Assembly (NCBI RefSeq): GCF_004346035.1
Contig: NZ_SLZN01000018.1
Coordinates: 1-59,969 of the forward strand
Source: Acidomonas methanolica
GTDB taxonomy: Bacteria > Pseudomonadota > Alphaproteobacteria > Acetobacterales > Acetobacteraceae
DNA length: 59,969 bases
Reading direction: 5' to 3'
Below the pieces are notes generated by a model, which was given only the letters and a program-made list of their open reading frames with translations, had not been told where the DNA came from and did no database searches. The translations under genes were made by a program, and so were the position numbers. Below, in pieces: positions 8,601 through 17,487 of this stretch. How positions within the stretch are numbered: the stretch's first letter is position 1; each line of letters opens with the position of its first letter.

Positions 8601-8779
8601 GTGCCTTCAAGCGGTTTGCGGAGGGCGCGTCCATGATGCGCCGCGCCATGTTTGATGGACGACGTAACGGATTGCGTCTGGGCAATGGCGGGACCGGCCC
8701 ACGTGACGAGCCAGCCCGTCGCCAGACGCAAGGACAACCGCACACGGCGTCGAAGAAGGAAATGTCTGATAGGAATCAT
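5693..8779 (-). pseudogene. TonB-dependent receptor interrupted by an in-frame TGA
   Basis: Outer-membrane TonB-dependent receptor of about 1,027 residues. A signal peptide ends near AGPAIAQ. The plug domain carries SIVVTGTLF, SLRGLSTDSTLVLMDGQRL and GASATYGADGVAGVINYVTR, followed by a long beta-barrel ending FQFGIIGSL. At 6941-6943 a single TGA (codon 613) follows DPANQ. The same frame then continues with no further stop (TGQINPVNARGHRWVEAGYF) to the end at 5693, so there is no frameshift. One base change from TGG (Trp) would explain it, and homologues probably have Trp there. As sequenced it cannot make a full barrel unless the stop is read through. Substrate unknown; the large plug type is common for peptides or glycans. 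An S9 peptidase lies upstream on the same strand. Confidence 0.85.
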
Positions 8780-9118
8780 ACGGAAAAATCCTCAGAGCCT
8801 GAATTTTTTTGTTTTACTTTTCAAGGTACTGCGGTCACGCTTTTCTGTCCCCCACCGGAAGTGGAAGGCGCGTCGTCTTCAAGCGTGGATAAATTATTAC
8901 GAAGTCAGATTGTTGCGATATCGTTGCATGGCCGTCGTTGCCCTGACAATGCGTTAAGCCAGAGAACTGTTCGAAGGATGACGATGTGTTGCATTTCTGT
9001 CACGAAGCGCCGTCAATCGCTCGCAGCGATCCCGACCGCTTTTCCGCCGTCGTTCAGTTTGATTCCGCAATAATCAGGCTTGACTGAAATTACGTCCTGA
9101 CGGGCCGGGCCGATAAAA
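8780..9118. other. intergenic region upstream of the TonB receptor
   Basis: About 339 comparatively AT-rich bases lie between the peptidase stop and the receptor start, both genes being on the minus strand. It must hold the receptor promoter. Features seen: the direct repeat GTTGC-GATATC-GTTGC around 8908-8923 with the palindrome CGATATCG inside it, and a short TCAG-AGC-CTGA stem next to seven T near 8801-8818. No gene and no clear Fur-type box were found. Confidence 0.4.
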
Positions 9119-11068
9119 TCAGCGTCTCGCGGAAGGGAAGAGGCCGCGATAGAATGTCAGTTCGCGCGCGAAACTGTCCATGATGGTCTCCCGTTGCCGG
9201 AAGCCGTGCCCTTCGTCCGGATAGACATGCAACTCGGCCCGGGTTCCGTTCGCCCGCAATGAGGCCGCCATGCGCTCCGCCTGCGCCAGCGGGACGACGC
9301 GATCCTGGCCGCCATGCAGGAACAGCACCGGCACATGGATGCGTTCCGGGTGGAAGAGGGGGGAGCGTTCGACGTAAAGCGCCTCCGCTTCGGGCCATGG
9401 GCCGATCAGCCGGTCGAGATAGCGCGCTTCGAATTTATGCGTTTCCTGCGCGAGCGCGCGCAGATCGGTGACGCCGTAGAGCGACGTTCCGGCGGTGAAG
9501 AGATCGCATGTCGCCAGCGCCTCCAGCACGGTCAGGCCGCCCGCGCTGCTCCCCCGCATGAAGCATCGCGCGGGGTCGGCCAGATTTCGCGCCAGAACAT
9601 GCCGGACAGCGTCGATGCAATCCATCACGTCCAGCAGGCCCCAGCGGCCCTCCAGCGCCGTGCGATAGGCGCGTCCGAAGCCAGTCGAACCACGATAATT
9701 CACATCCAGCACGGCAAATCCGCGCGATGTCCACCATTGCACCTTGAAGGCGAATGCAGTCCCGGCCCGCCCGGTCGGCCCGCCATGAGCCATCACGAGC
9801 AGCGGCGGCTTTTCTCCGGGCGCCAGAGAATGACGTGCGTTGGCGGGCGGGTAGAACAGCGCATGCGCCTCCGCGCCGTCCGATGTCGGGAAGCGCAACG
9901 GCGCGGGGCTGGAAATATCCACCGCCGCGACGCTGTCCGGCAGGGCGAAGGCCGGACGATGGGTCAGATGAGGGGAGCATGTCGTTTCCCCCGGCCGCCC
10001 CGTGACGATGGCCGCCGGCGCGTCCGGCGGCGCGTCCAGCCACGCGAAGCCGTCGCCGAACGGCTCCGGGCTCCAGAACGGCGCGCTCAAGGCGGTGTCT
10101 TCCCAGATTCCGTCACGCAGAAGCCGCACCCTGGCGATGCCGTCGCGCACCACCAGCGCCAACAGCGCGCCGCCCGGCAGCGGCGTCAGCGTCCGCTGGC
10201 CGAACACCCAGTGCGGGAAGCCCGTTTCTCCGCCCGGATCGGGCAGCCATTCCATCGCCCAGTTCCGGGCGGGGGCGAAGCGCACGGGCGCCCAGCCGTC
10301 CCGCGCGTCGCTATTGGCGAGCAGGTTCCCTTCCGGCGTCCAGACCGGCTCGATGACGCTGCACACTCCGTCCGCCCCGGCCAGAACACGCGCGGGGCCC
10401 AAGGTCACTTCGCCGCCGCTCCGCTCGATGGGCGCAAGACAAAGCCGGGTCGCGTCCCAGGGCATGTCCGGATGCGCCCATTCGATCCAGGCCAGCCAGG
10501 AACCGTCCGGAGAGACACGCGGGGCGGCGTAGAAATCCGCGCCGGCCAGTAGTTCGACCTGCCGTCCGTCCGGTCCGAGCCAGACGATGGACGCACGTGG
10601 CTCCGTCAGGCCCTCTGCCTCGGCCTCGCGGACGGCCAACAGGCCGGCTCCCGCCGTATCGAAGGCGAAATCCGCATAACGCGCGCCGCTCTCGCAATCG
10701 CCTGCGATCTCCCGCCACGTTCCCGCCGCGTGGCGCAGCCGGACGACGCCAGCCTTGCGATCGCTCGTCACGATACGGCCGTCAGGCGCGACGGCGTAGG
10801 GCGCGCCGCCATATTCATGGACATGAGTGCCGAGATCGAACGGCGGCGGCGTCTCGTCCAGGATCGTGCCGTCTTTATCCAGAGAGACCAGCACCACCCG
10901 TCCCTTCTCCCGGGGGCGGCTTTCGAGCCAGTACAGCCGGTCTCCGGCCACGCGGGGCTCCGCCAGACCCAGCGCCCGTCCCGCCATCAGCTCGGGCGTG
11001 ACCCAGGATGACCAGAATCCGGCGGAAGGGCCGGAGCGTCGCGGCGACGAAGCAGACGAAGCGGGCAT
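9119..11068 (-). CDS. S9 family (prolyl oligopeptidase-type) serine peptidase
   Basis: Cytoplasmic peptidase of 649 aa with an N-terminal beta-propeller (about 1-390) and a C-terminal alpha/beta-hydrolase domain. No signal peptide is present. Catalytic residues are visible: the nucleophile Ser in RGSSAGGLTVLEA (near residue 505), Asp in HGGQDRVVPL (near 587) and His in DEGHGF (near 621). The oxyanion segment MAHGGPTGRAG and VNYRGSTGFGRAYR are typical of acylaminoacyl-peptidase/DPP-IV relatives. The start at 11068 is kept because the family-conserved GFWSSWVTPELMAG needs residues upstream of the next Met. That start overlaps the proposed dedA start on the other strand. Confidence 0.9.
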   Translation of the reverse strand: MPASSASSPRRSGPSAGFWSSWVTPELMAGRALGLAEPRVAGDRLYWLESRPREKGRVVLVSLDKDGTILDETPPPFDLGTHVHEYGGAPYAVAPDGRIVTSDRKAGVVRLRHAAGTWREIAGDCESGARYADFAFDTAGAGLLAVREAEAEGLTEPRASIVWLGPDGRQVELLAGADFYAAPRVSPDGSWLAWIEWAHPDMPWDATRLCLAPIERSGGEVTLGPARVLAGADGVCSVIEPVWTPEGNLLANSDARDGWAPVRFAPARNWAMEWLPDPGGETGFPHWVFGQRTLTPLPGGALLALVVRDGIARVRLLRDGIWEDTALSAPFWSPEPFGDGFAWLDAPPDAPAAIVTGRPGETTCSPHLTHRPAFALPDSVAAVDISSPAPLRFPTSDGAEAHALFYPPANARHSLAPGEKPPLLVMAHGGPTGRAGTAFAFKVQWWTSRGFAVLDVNYRGSTGFGRAYRTALEGRWGLLDVMDCIDAVRHVLARNLADPARCFMRGSSAGGLTVLEALATCDLFTAGTSLYGVTDLRALAQETHKFEARYLDRLIGPWPEAEALYVERSPLFHPERIHVPVLFLHGGQDRVVPLAQAERMAASLRANGTRAELHVYPDEGHGFRQRETIMDSFARELTFYRGLFPSARR

Positions 11069-11867
11069 GCGGCGATCATACTCGGGCCTCCGGACGAAGG
11101 CGAGTCGGGCGAAGGCGGTTGCTCTTGACTTCCGAAGCCGGTCGGTCGCTTCTCCCGGAACGATCTCCCTCTCCGGCGGACAAGGATATTCCCCCCTGCT
11201 GCACGTCTTCCAGCACCTCCTGAACCAATATGGCTACGGCGTCATCGGCTTGGTGGTGATGCTGGAGGCCATGGGCCTGCCCCTGCCGGCCGAGAGCATC
11301 ATCATCGGCAGTTCGCTCTACGCCGCCGGCAGTCATCATCTGGAAATCCGCTGGATCGTCGTCTCCGCCGTCGTGGGGGCGATCATGGGCGACAATTTCG
11401 GCTATCTGATCGGAAAGGCGCTCGGGCATCGCCTGCTCGAACGCTATGGCGGCAGGGTGGGAATCACCGAGGACCGCCTGCTCCTCGGACGTTATCTCTT
11501 CCGCAAATGTGGCGGCCTCATCGTGTTCATCGGCCGCTTCATCGCCGTCTTGCGGGTTTTCGTCGCCCTGCTCGCCGGAGCGAACCGGATGCCGTGGCAT
11601 TCGTTCCTGCTCTACAACGCGCTCGGCGGCATTGTCTGGGCAGGCGGTTACGCGGTGGCGGCCTATGTTCTCGGCAAGCAGTTCCTGCGCCTGTCGGGGA
11701 CTGTCGCGATCGTCGCGGGCGTCTGCGCGGTGATCGCCGCGGTGAGTGTGTTCTTCTTTTTCAAACACAACGAAAAGCGTCTGACGGAAGAGGCGATCGC
11801 CGATGCGAAGTTGCAGGATGCGGGCGGCCACGGTCATCGCAGAAGAGGAAGGGGAAAATCCCTATGA
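11067..11867 (+). CDS. DedA family membrane protein (SNARE-associated/VTT domain)
   Basis: Polytopic inner-membrane protein of the DedA family, implicated in recycling of undecaprenyl-phosphate and phospholipids and in envelope homeostasis. Conserved features: MLEAMGLPLPAESIIIGSSL near the start of the domain, GDNFGYLIGKALGHRLLERYG, and the family motif FIGRFIAVLRVFVALLAGANRM, followed by further helices. The tail is basic and His/Gly-rich (DAGGHGHRRRGRG). The true start is unclear: the only ATG that retains the first helix is 11067, which overlaps the divergent peptidase start; a downstream non-ATG start is possible. The stop overlaps the SDR start by 4 bases (ATGA). Confidence 0.85.
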   Translation: MRRSYSGLRTKASRAKAVALDFRSRSVASPGTISLSGGQGYSPLLHVFQHLLNQYGYGVIGLVVMLEAMGLPLPAESIIIGSSLYAAGSHHLEIRWIVVSAVVGAIMGDNFGYLIGKALGHRLLERYGGRVGITEDRLLLGRYLFRKCGGLIVFIGRFIAVLRVFVALLAGANRMPWHSFLLYNALGGIVWAGGYAVAAYVLGKQFLRLSGTVAIVAGVCAVIAAVSVFFFFKHNEKRLTEEAIADAKLQDAGGHGHRRRGRGKSL

Positions 11868-12832
11868 CGACGGCGCGCTGGACCGCATCCGACCTTCCCT
11901 CCCTCGAGGGCCAGACCGCTTTGGTCACCGGCGCGACGGGGGGCCTCGGGCTCGAAGTGGCGCGGGAGCTTGCGCGCGCCGGTGCGCACGTCATCCTCAC
12001 CGGACGCGATCCGGTCAAGGGGAATCGCGCGCTCGTCTCCGTCCGCGCCAGCGTCCCGAACGCCGATCTGCGCTTCAATCCGCTCGATCTGGCCGCGCTC
12101 TCCTCCATTCGCGCCGCCGCCGATTCCCTGCGGGCGACCGGCACGAAGCTGGACATTCTCGTCAATAACGCGGGGGTCATGGCGCCTGCCCGCCGCATGA
12201 CCACGCGGGACGGGTTCGAGCTGCAATTCGGCACCAACCATCTGGGCCACTTCGCCCTGACGGGTCTTTTGCTTCCCGCGCTCGCCCAAGGCAGGGGCGT
12301 TGTCGTCACTGTCGCCTCTCTCGCCGCATGGCGCGGCAAGATGCCGTTCGACGACCTGAATGCCCGCAGGCGTTACGGACCGTTCGCGCGATATAGTCAA
12401 AGCAAGCTCGCCAATCTCGCCTTCGCGCTGGAACTCGATCGTCGCGCGCGTGTTCATGGGGCGCGCATCCATTCCCGCGCCGCCCATCCCGGCTGGTCCA
12501 GCAGCGACATCATCGCCAACAGCGCGGCGCTCGGCGAGGCGTCCGGTCGGGTCGCTCGCACGCTCCGCAAGGCGCAGAAGAGCATTGGCGGCGCGGTGTT
12601 CCGCCTTCTCGGCCAGGATGTCGCCCATGGCGCGCTGCCGATGCTCTACGCCCTGTCGCCCGACGCGCTCGACAGCGGATATTATGGTCCTCAGGGCGCG
12701 GGCGAGCGCCGCGGTTTTCCCGGCTCGGCGGCCATTCCGCCCGCGGCTTCGGATGCGGTGCTCGCGCGGCGGCTCTGGGAGGTCTCGGAGGAACTGACGG
12801 GCGTGCGATACGACTGGGAGACCGTCTCATGA
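11864..12832 (+). CDS. short-chain dehydrogenase/reductase (SDR)
   Basis: NAD(P)-dependent oxidoreductase of 322 aa, longer than the usual 250 and of the retinol dehydrogenase/WWOX-like group. It has the Rossmann motif TGATGGLG at residues 22-29, NNAGV, a conserved FGTNHLGHFALTGLL segment and the catalytic YSQSK (Tyr177, Lys181). The ATG at 11864 overlaps the dedA stop, so translation is coupled; the next gene overlaps its own stop the same way. Pairing with DedA hints at a lipid or isoprenoid substrate, which is inference only. Confidence 0.9.
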   Translation: MTTARWTASDLPSLEGQTALVTGATGGLGLEVARELARAGAHVILTGRDPVKGNRALVSVRASVPNADLRFNPLDLAALSSIRAAADSLRATGTKLDILVNNAGVMAPARRMTTRDGFELQFGTNHLGHFALTGLLLPALAQGRGVVVTVASLAAWRGKMPFDDLNARRRYGPFARYSQSKLANLAFALELDRRARVHGARIHSRAAHPGWSSSDIIANSAALGEASGRVARTLRKAQKSIGGAVFRLLGQDVAHGALPMLYALSPDALDSGYYGPQGAGERRGFPGSAAIPPAASDAVLARRLWEVSEELTGVRYDWETVS

Positions 12833-13137
12833 GCATGACCCTGTCGCAGTTCCTCGACTCTCTGGAGGATGTCATTCCCCCGCCGGGCCTTGAGCCTGCC
12901 CTGGAGGCGCTCTGGTGGGCCGGCGGGAAGGATTTCGCGCTCGCGCACGAGATCGTCCAGCGTCATGAGGGGGAGCCCGATTGCGACTGGGTTCACGCCT
13001 GGTTGCACCGCAAGGAGGGCGATCAGGCGAATGCCCGTTATTGGTATCGCCGCGCCGGCCGCTCGCCCCGGCACGGTCCCGTCGAGGAGGAATGGCGCGC
13101 CATCGCCACCGCCCTTCTCGCGGGCTCGGGGTATTGA
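12829..13137 (+). CDS. conserved hypothetical protein, 102 aa
   Basis: Third gene of the dedA-SDR unit; its ATG overlaps the SDR stop (ATGA). The product is acidic, soluble and Trp-rich, with segments LEALWWAGGKDFALAHEIVQ, DCDWVHAWLHRKEGD and ARYWYRRAGRSP. This pattern (two Trp-rich helices and a WYRRAG motif) looks like a small conserved bacterial family without known function. It has no signal peptide, membrane helix or metal-binding motif. It ends 7 bases from the convergent MATE gene. Confidence 0.75.
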   Translation: MSMTLSQFLDSLEDVIPPPGLEPALEALWWAGGKDFALAHEIVQRHEGEPDCDWVHAWLHRKEGDQANARYWYRRAGRSPRHGPVEEEWRAIATALLAGSGY

Positions 13138-13144
13138 GCGATAT

Positions 13145-14545
13145 CTAGAGGCGTCGGATCACGCGAAACGCTGTCAGCACGGCGGCGCTTCCGAAGATGA
13201 GCACGCCGGCGCACTGGCCATAGAGAATGCCGATCGGGCCGAAATGCGCGCCGATCCAGCAAAAGGGGATCGTCCCCAACGTCGCCCGTCCCCAGTTGAA
13301 GCCGGTCGAATAGAGCGGATAGCCGAGATTGTTGAAAGCGGTGTTCGCGACGAACAGCAGCCCGACAAAGAAGTAGCTCCCCACCAGCCAGCAGCAGAAC
13401 AGTCGGGCGAGTTCCGCGCCCACGCCGTATAGTCCAAAGAGGCGGATCACCTCGCCATGGAACAGCGCAAGAAGCACCCAGGTCACCAGGACGCAGAGCG
13501 CGGTCAACAACAGGGCCGCGCCAAGCGTTTCCTGCACGCGGCCCTTCTTTCCCGCCCCGAGATTCTGGGACATGATCGGCCCCACGGAGCCCGTCAGCGC
13601 AAAGACCATCGCGAAGGCCACGGGCACGATCCGGTCGATCGCCGCCTGGCCTGAAATCGCCTCCAGCCCGAACTTCGCCATGAAATGGGTGACGAACACC
13701 CCGCCCACCGGCGTCGCCAGATTGGTCGCCATGGCCGGAAGCGCGACCTTGCCGATCCGCGCCACCGCCGGGCGGACGGCGAAGAGGCGTGGCCATTCCA
13801 GCATATGGTGCCGACGCAGGCTGGCGAACCCCACGACCAGCACGACGCTCCGGGCGCAGAGCGTGGAGATCGCCGCTCCGGTCAGCCCAAGATGCAGAAT
13901 GAAGATCAGGATCGGGTCCAGCACGGCCGAAATGCCGGCTCCCGCCAGCGTCACCTGCATCGACCGCCGTGCATCTCCGACCGCGCGCAGCAGGGAGGAT
14001 TGCGCCATTCCGAAACAGATCAGAGGCAAAGATGGTGCCACGATATGCAGGAAATTCGCGGCCTGCATCTTGGCCTCGCCACTCGCTCCGATGAGATCGA
14101 GCAGCCATGAGGCCAGCAGCGCCGTCGCACTTCCCAGCACCGCCGTGCCCGCAATCATGACCAACAGAAAGGCGGAGGCGAGCCGTCGCGCCCGCATGGG
14201 CTTCCCCGCCCCCAGCAGTCGGCCCGTCACGGCGCCGAGCCCGATCGAAAGGCCGATGGAAACGGCGATCTGCACATAGCTGACGGCGGCGGCGAATCCG
14301 ATCCCCGCCGTCAGGGCCGGGTCATGCAGGCGGGAAATATAGTAGAAGTTCAACAGATCGACGGCAAAAACCGCCATCAATCCGATCGCGCCCGTCCCCG
14401 CCATGACCACCACATGGCGCATGATGTTGCCGGTGACAAAGCGTACCGGGCGCGTGGCGGCCGGGTTATAGACGGGCGGAGGGGCCGATTCGCTCGCCCC
14501 GTCCTCGGTTTCACGCTCGCTTGGCATCGGGTTCGGGGAGTCCAT
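13145..14545 (-). CDS. MATE family multidrug/toxic-compound exporter
   Basis: Inner-membrane cation-coupled antiporter of 466 aa with the expected twelve hydrophobic segments in two similar halves. Conserved MATE elements include GIGFAAAVSYVQIAVSIGLS, GAGKPMRARRLASAFLLV and, in the second half, GSVGPIMSQNLGAGKKGRVQ. The N-terminal 40 residues are hydrophilic and Pro/Glu-rich. The ATG at 14545 gives the normal family length; the frame is open further upstream but without family similarity. It is read away from flgE; 159 bases separate them. Substrate unknown. Confidence 0.9.
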   Translation of the reverse strand: MDSPNPMPSERETEDGASESAPPPVYNPAATRPVRFVTGNIMRHVVVMAGTGAIGLMAVFAVDLLNFYYISRLHDPALTAGIGFAAAVSYVQIAVSIGLSIGLGAVTGRLLGAGKPMRARRLASAFLLVMIAGTAVLGSATALLASWLLDLIGASGEAKMQAANFLHIVAPSLPLICFGMAQSSLLRAVGDARRSMQVTLAGAGISAVLDPILIFILHLGLTGAAISTLCARSVVLVVGFASLRRHHMLEWPRLFAVRPAVARIGKVALPAMATNLATPVGGVFVTHFMAKFGLEAISGQAAIDRIVPVAFAMVFALTGSVGPIMSQNLGAGKKGRVQETLGAALLLTALCVLVTWVLLALFHGEVIRLFGLYGVGAELARLFCCWLVGSYFFVGLLFVANTAFNNLGYPLYSTGFNWGRATLGTIPFCWIGAHFGPIGILYGQCAGVLIFGSAAVLTAFRVIRRL

Positions 14546-14704
14546 GATGAGCGAAGTTTGCCTTCTTCCGCATCGCGCAGGAAGGGAGCCAGCCAAAAAA
14601 ACGCGCCATAAGGAATTTGTTAACCATCCTCGGTGAATCCTGCTCCCAAGGGCGAGGGACAGCGCGCGCCCCGGCACCACGCGCTGCACGGGGAAGGAAT
14701 CACC

Positions 14705-15949
14705 ATGTCGATTTTCGGGGCGATCAACACCGCCGTCAGCGGGCTCGACGCACAGTCCAAGGCCTTCAGCAACCTCAGCAACAATATCGCCAATAGCCAG
14801 ACCACCGGCTACAAGGCCGACACCACCGCTTTCGAGAATTACGTCACGGGAGATGAGGATTTTATCTCCGCGGTTGGCGGCGATGATTCGATCAAGGCCA
14901 TGACGATCCAGCACAACGACGTGCAGGGGGCGATCACCAGCAGCACCAACAGCCTCGCCGTGGCCATCTCCGGCAACGGCATGTTCAACGTCCTCCAGGC
15001 CACCGGCGGCGCGAACAGCGCCAGCCCTGTTTATAATTCGCAGCAATATTATACGCGTAACGGTGATTTTTCAGTCAACGCCAACGGGTATCTGGTCAAC
15101 ACCTCGGGCGACTTCCTCGAGGGCTACGCCGTCGGCTCCACCGGGAGCGTCGCCGGCACGGCCGCGCCGATCCAGGTGACCGGGCTGAACACGCCGTCCC
15201 CCACCACGACACTCACGCTCAATGCCGCGATCGGCGATACGGCGGGCGATGTCTCCACGAATACATCCACGGCCACGGCCTATGACGCCTCAGGCAACGC
15301 CGTTCCCGTCACGCTGGATTGGGCACAAAGCGGGTCCAATCCGCTGGACTGGACAGTCGGCGTCGCGGGAAGCGGCACGACGACCCCCGTCACCTTCAAC
15401 AGCGACGGCTCCCTGGCGTCGGTCGGCGGCAGCACGTCGAGTGGAAATGCCAGCATCACCGTTCCCGCTACCTCGACGACCGAGGCCCGCGCCATGACCC
15501 TTGATCTCGGAACGATCGGTTCCTCGAACGGCGTCAATCTGGCCAGTTCGAGCGCCGGGGTGACAAGCAACCCCATCATGACCACGGACAGCAAGACACC
15601 CACGGGCGTGACCATCACCTCCGCCGGCCTCGTGGAAAAAACCTACTCGGATGGAACGACCGATCCCGTCGCCCAGATCAAGCTGGCCATGTTCACCAAC
15701 GCGAATGGTCTCGCTTCCACTGACGGACAGAATTACACGGCGACGCCGGCTTCCGGGCCGGTGACCTACGAGACCGTGGGCGCAGGCGCCGCAGGGACGC
15801 TCGACACCTCGTCCATCGAAGGGTCGACGACCGATCTGACCGGCGACCTCTCGAATCTCATCGTGGCCCAGCAGGCTTACGGCGCCAATACCAAGGTCGT
15901 CACCACAGCCGACCAGTTGATGCAAACCACCATCGCGATGATCCAGTAA
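14705..15949 (+). CDS. flgE: flagellar hook protein FlgE
   Basis: Structural subunit of the flagellar hook, secreted by the flagellar type III apparatus. The 414-aa product begins with the flagellar rod/hook N-terminal motif (AINTAVSGLDAQSKAFSNLS, NNIANSQTTGYKA), carries YYTRNGDFSVNANGYLVN, has a Thr/Ser/Gly-rich central domain and ends with the FlgE C-terminal signature SNLIVAQQAYGANTKVVTTA. GGGAAGGAAT lies a few bases before the ATG at 14705. Upstream, 14546-14704 contains a GC-rich imperfect hairpin (around 14670-14692). The gene heads flgE-flgK-flgL. Confidence 0.95.
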   Translation: MSIFGAINTAVSGLDAQSKAFSNLSNNIANSQTTGYKADTTAFENYVTGDEDFISAVGGDDSIKAMTIQHNDVQGAITSSTNSLAVAISGNGMFNVLQATGGANSASPVYNSQQYYTRNGDFSVNANGYLVNTSGDFLEGYAVGSTGSVAGTAAPIQVTGLNTPSPTTTLTLNAAIGDTAGDVSTNTSTATAYDASGNAVPVTLDWAQSGSNPLDWTVGVAGSGTTTPVTFNSDGSLASVGGSTSSGNASITVPATSTTEARAMTLDLGTIGSSNGVNLASSSAGVTSNPIMTTDSKTPTGVTITSAGLVEKTYSDGTTDPVAQIKLAMFTNANGLASTDGQNYTATPASGPVTYETVGAGAAGTLDTSSIEGSTTDLTGDLSNLIVAQQAYGANTKVVTTADQLMQTTIAMIQ

Positions 15950-15974
15950 CCTTCATCAGACGAGGCTTTTCCTT

Positions 15975-17486
15975 ATGCTGGACCTGTCGGCCTCCCTGGC
16001 CATAGCGACGAGCGGATTGCGGGCGACTGAATACGCCATGGGCGTCGCTTCGCAGAATATCGCCAATGCTGGCACGACAGGGTATACCGAGGAAGTCGCC
16101 AATGTCCGCTCTCTTGACGTGGAGGGGCAGGGCGGCGGCGTCGCTTCAGGCCCTACCGGCCTGGCCAGCGACATGGCGTTGAGCAATGCGGCCAACACTC
16201 AGAACGCCGTCGTCGCGTCATGGTCGGTTCAGAGCAATGCGCTCTCGGCCATCGCCTCCCTGCAAGGTTCGACAGACGCCAGCTCAGGCAGCAGCGCGAC
16301 GTTGTCGGACGAATTGGGTAATATTCAGGGCGCTCTGATCTCCTTGACCTCCACCCCTTCCAGCACAACCGCGCAGAATACCGTCGTCAGCGATGCCCAG
16401 ACCCTTGTGACGTCGATCCAGACCCTCGCCTCCGCCTATCAGCAGCAGCGCCAGAACGCACAGGACGCCGTTGTCAGCAGCGTGAATACGATCAATACCG
16501 ATCTCACCACAATCGGCAGCCTGTCCCAGAAGATCATGCTGTTGAATGCACAGGGAGAAGACAGCGCGGATCTTGAAAACCAGCGCGACACGATCGTCAG
16601 CCAGCTTTCATCCCAACTCTCTCTCACCACCCAGATCACCTCAAACGGTGACATGATTGTCCGGACGGCGAGCGGAACGGTGCTGCCCACGCATGATACC
16701 AATGCCGTTTCGACGGATGGCGTCTCCGACTCATGGCCGCTTTCGACAAGCTCCGCGACGGTGGATGTCACAAAGGCTTATCCCGGCACAAGCTCGTCCA
16801 ACGCACTGCCGGGCATCTATCTGCACGGGCGGGACATCACGGCGAATCTGACCGGCGGCATCCTGGGGGCAAATATCGTCCTGCGAGACAGCACTCTGCC
16901 GACCATGCAAGCGCAACTCGACTCTTTCTCCTACAGTCTTGCCACGCGTTTCCAGTTTCAGGGCCTCCCGCTCTTCGTGAGCAGTGCCAGCGGGGTGATT
17001 CCGTCCGGCAATTCGACTGAAACCGCACCGGATGGGCTTGTCGGCTTCGCGCAGAATATTTCCGTGAGCGGCTCTTATACTTCTGATCCGAGTGAGATCG
17101 TCGGCGGATCGTCGGCGGACGACCTGACCGCAGTGCAAAACATGCTGTCGACTGGTTTTGCTTCCGGCCTGTCGGCGCCCTCCAGCGGCCTCGGAGTCAA
17201 TGGCACGTTATCCACCGGATATGACGGCAGCGTCGGGCTGGTTTCGCTGGCGACCACGCTGACCGCCCGGCAGGCCGAGGTGATCGATACGGCAAGCAGC
17301 AACCTGACCACGTCACAATCCGCGCAGACTGTTTTGCAGACGAAGCTCAACAGTGCCACCGGCGTATCGGTTGATAACGAAATGTCCAACATCGTCGCGT
17401 TGCAGAATGCCTATGCGGCGAATGCCAAGGTCGTCGCTGCGGTACAATCCATGTTCAATGACTTGCTCAGTGCGATCGGAGCCTGA
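15975..17486 (+). CDS. flgK: flagellar hook-associated protein 1 FlgK
   Basis: First hook-filament junction protein. The 503-aa product starts LDLSASLAIATSGLRATEYA and has the matching flagellar motif SQNIANAGTTGYTEEVANV. The middle includes TYPGTS-like Ser/Thr-rich segments and DLENQRDTIVSQLSSQL, characteristic of FlgK. The C-terminal coiled region ends NIVALQNAYAANAKVVAAVQ then SMFNDLLSAI. It starts 25 bases after flgE and ends 1 base before flgL, so the three are co-transcribed. Confidence 0.95.
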   Translation: MLDLSASLAIATSGLRATEYAMGVASQNIANAGTTGYTEEVANVRSLDVEGQGGGVASGPTGLASDMALSNAANTQNAVVASWSVQSNALSAIASLQGSTDASSGSSATLSDELGNIQGALISLTSTPSSTTAQNTVVSDAQTLVTSIQTLASAYQQQRQNAQDAVVSSVNTINTDLTTIGSLSQKIMLLNAQGEDSADLENQRDTIVSQLSSQLSLTTQITSNGDMIVRTASGTVLPTHDTNAVSTDGVSDSWPLSTSSATVDVTKAYPGTSSSNALPGIYLHGRDITANLTGGILGANIVLRDSTLPTMQAQLDSFSYSLATRFQFQGLPLFVSSASGVIPSGNSTETAPDGLVGFAQNISVSGSYTSDPSEIVGGSSADDLTAVQNMLSTGFASGLSAPSSGLGVNGTLSTGYDGSVGLVSLATTLTARQAEVIDTASSNLTTSQSAQTVLQTKLNSATGVSVDNEMSNIVALQNAYAANAKVVAAVQSMFNDLLSAIGA

Positions 17487-17487
17487 C

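Noticed and set aside
14674-14690. Sigma-54 promoter before flgE
   Set aside because: CGGCAC and TGCA are present but GG and GC are 11 bases apart rather than 10, and the start point would fall on the ATG.
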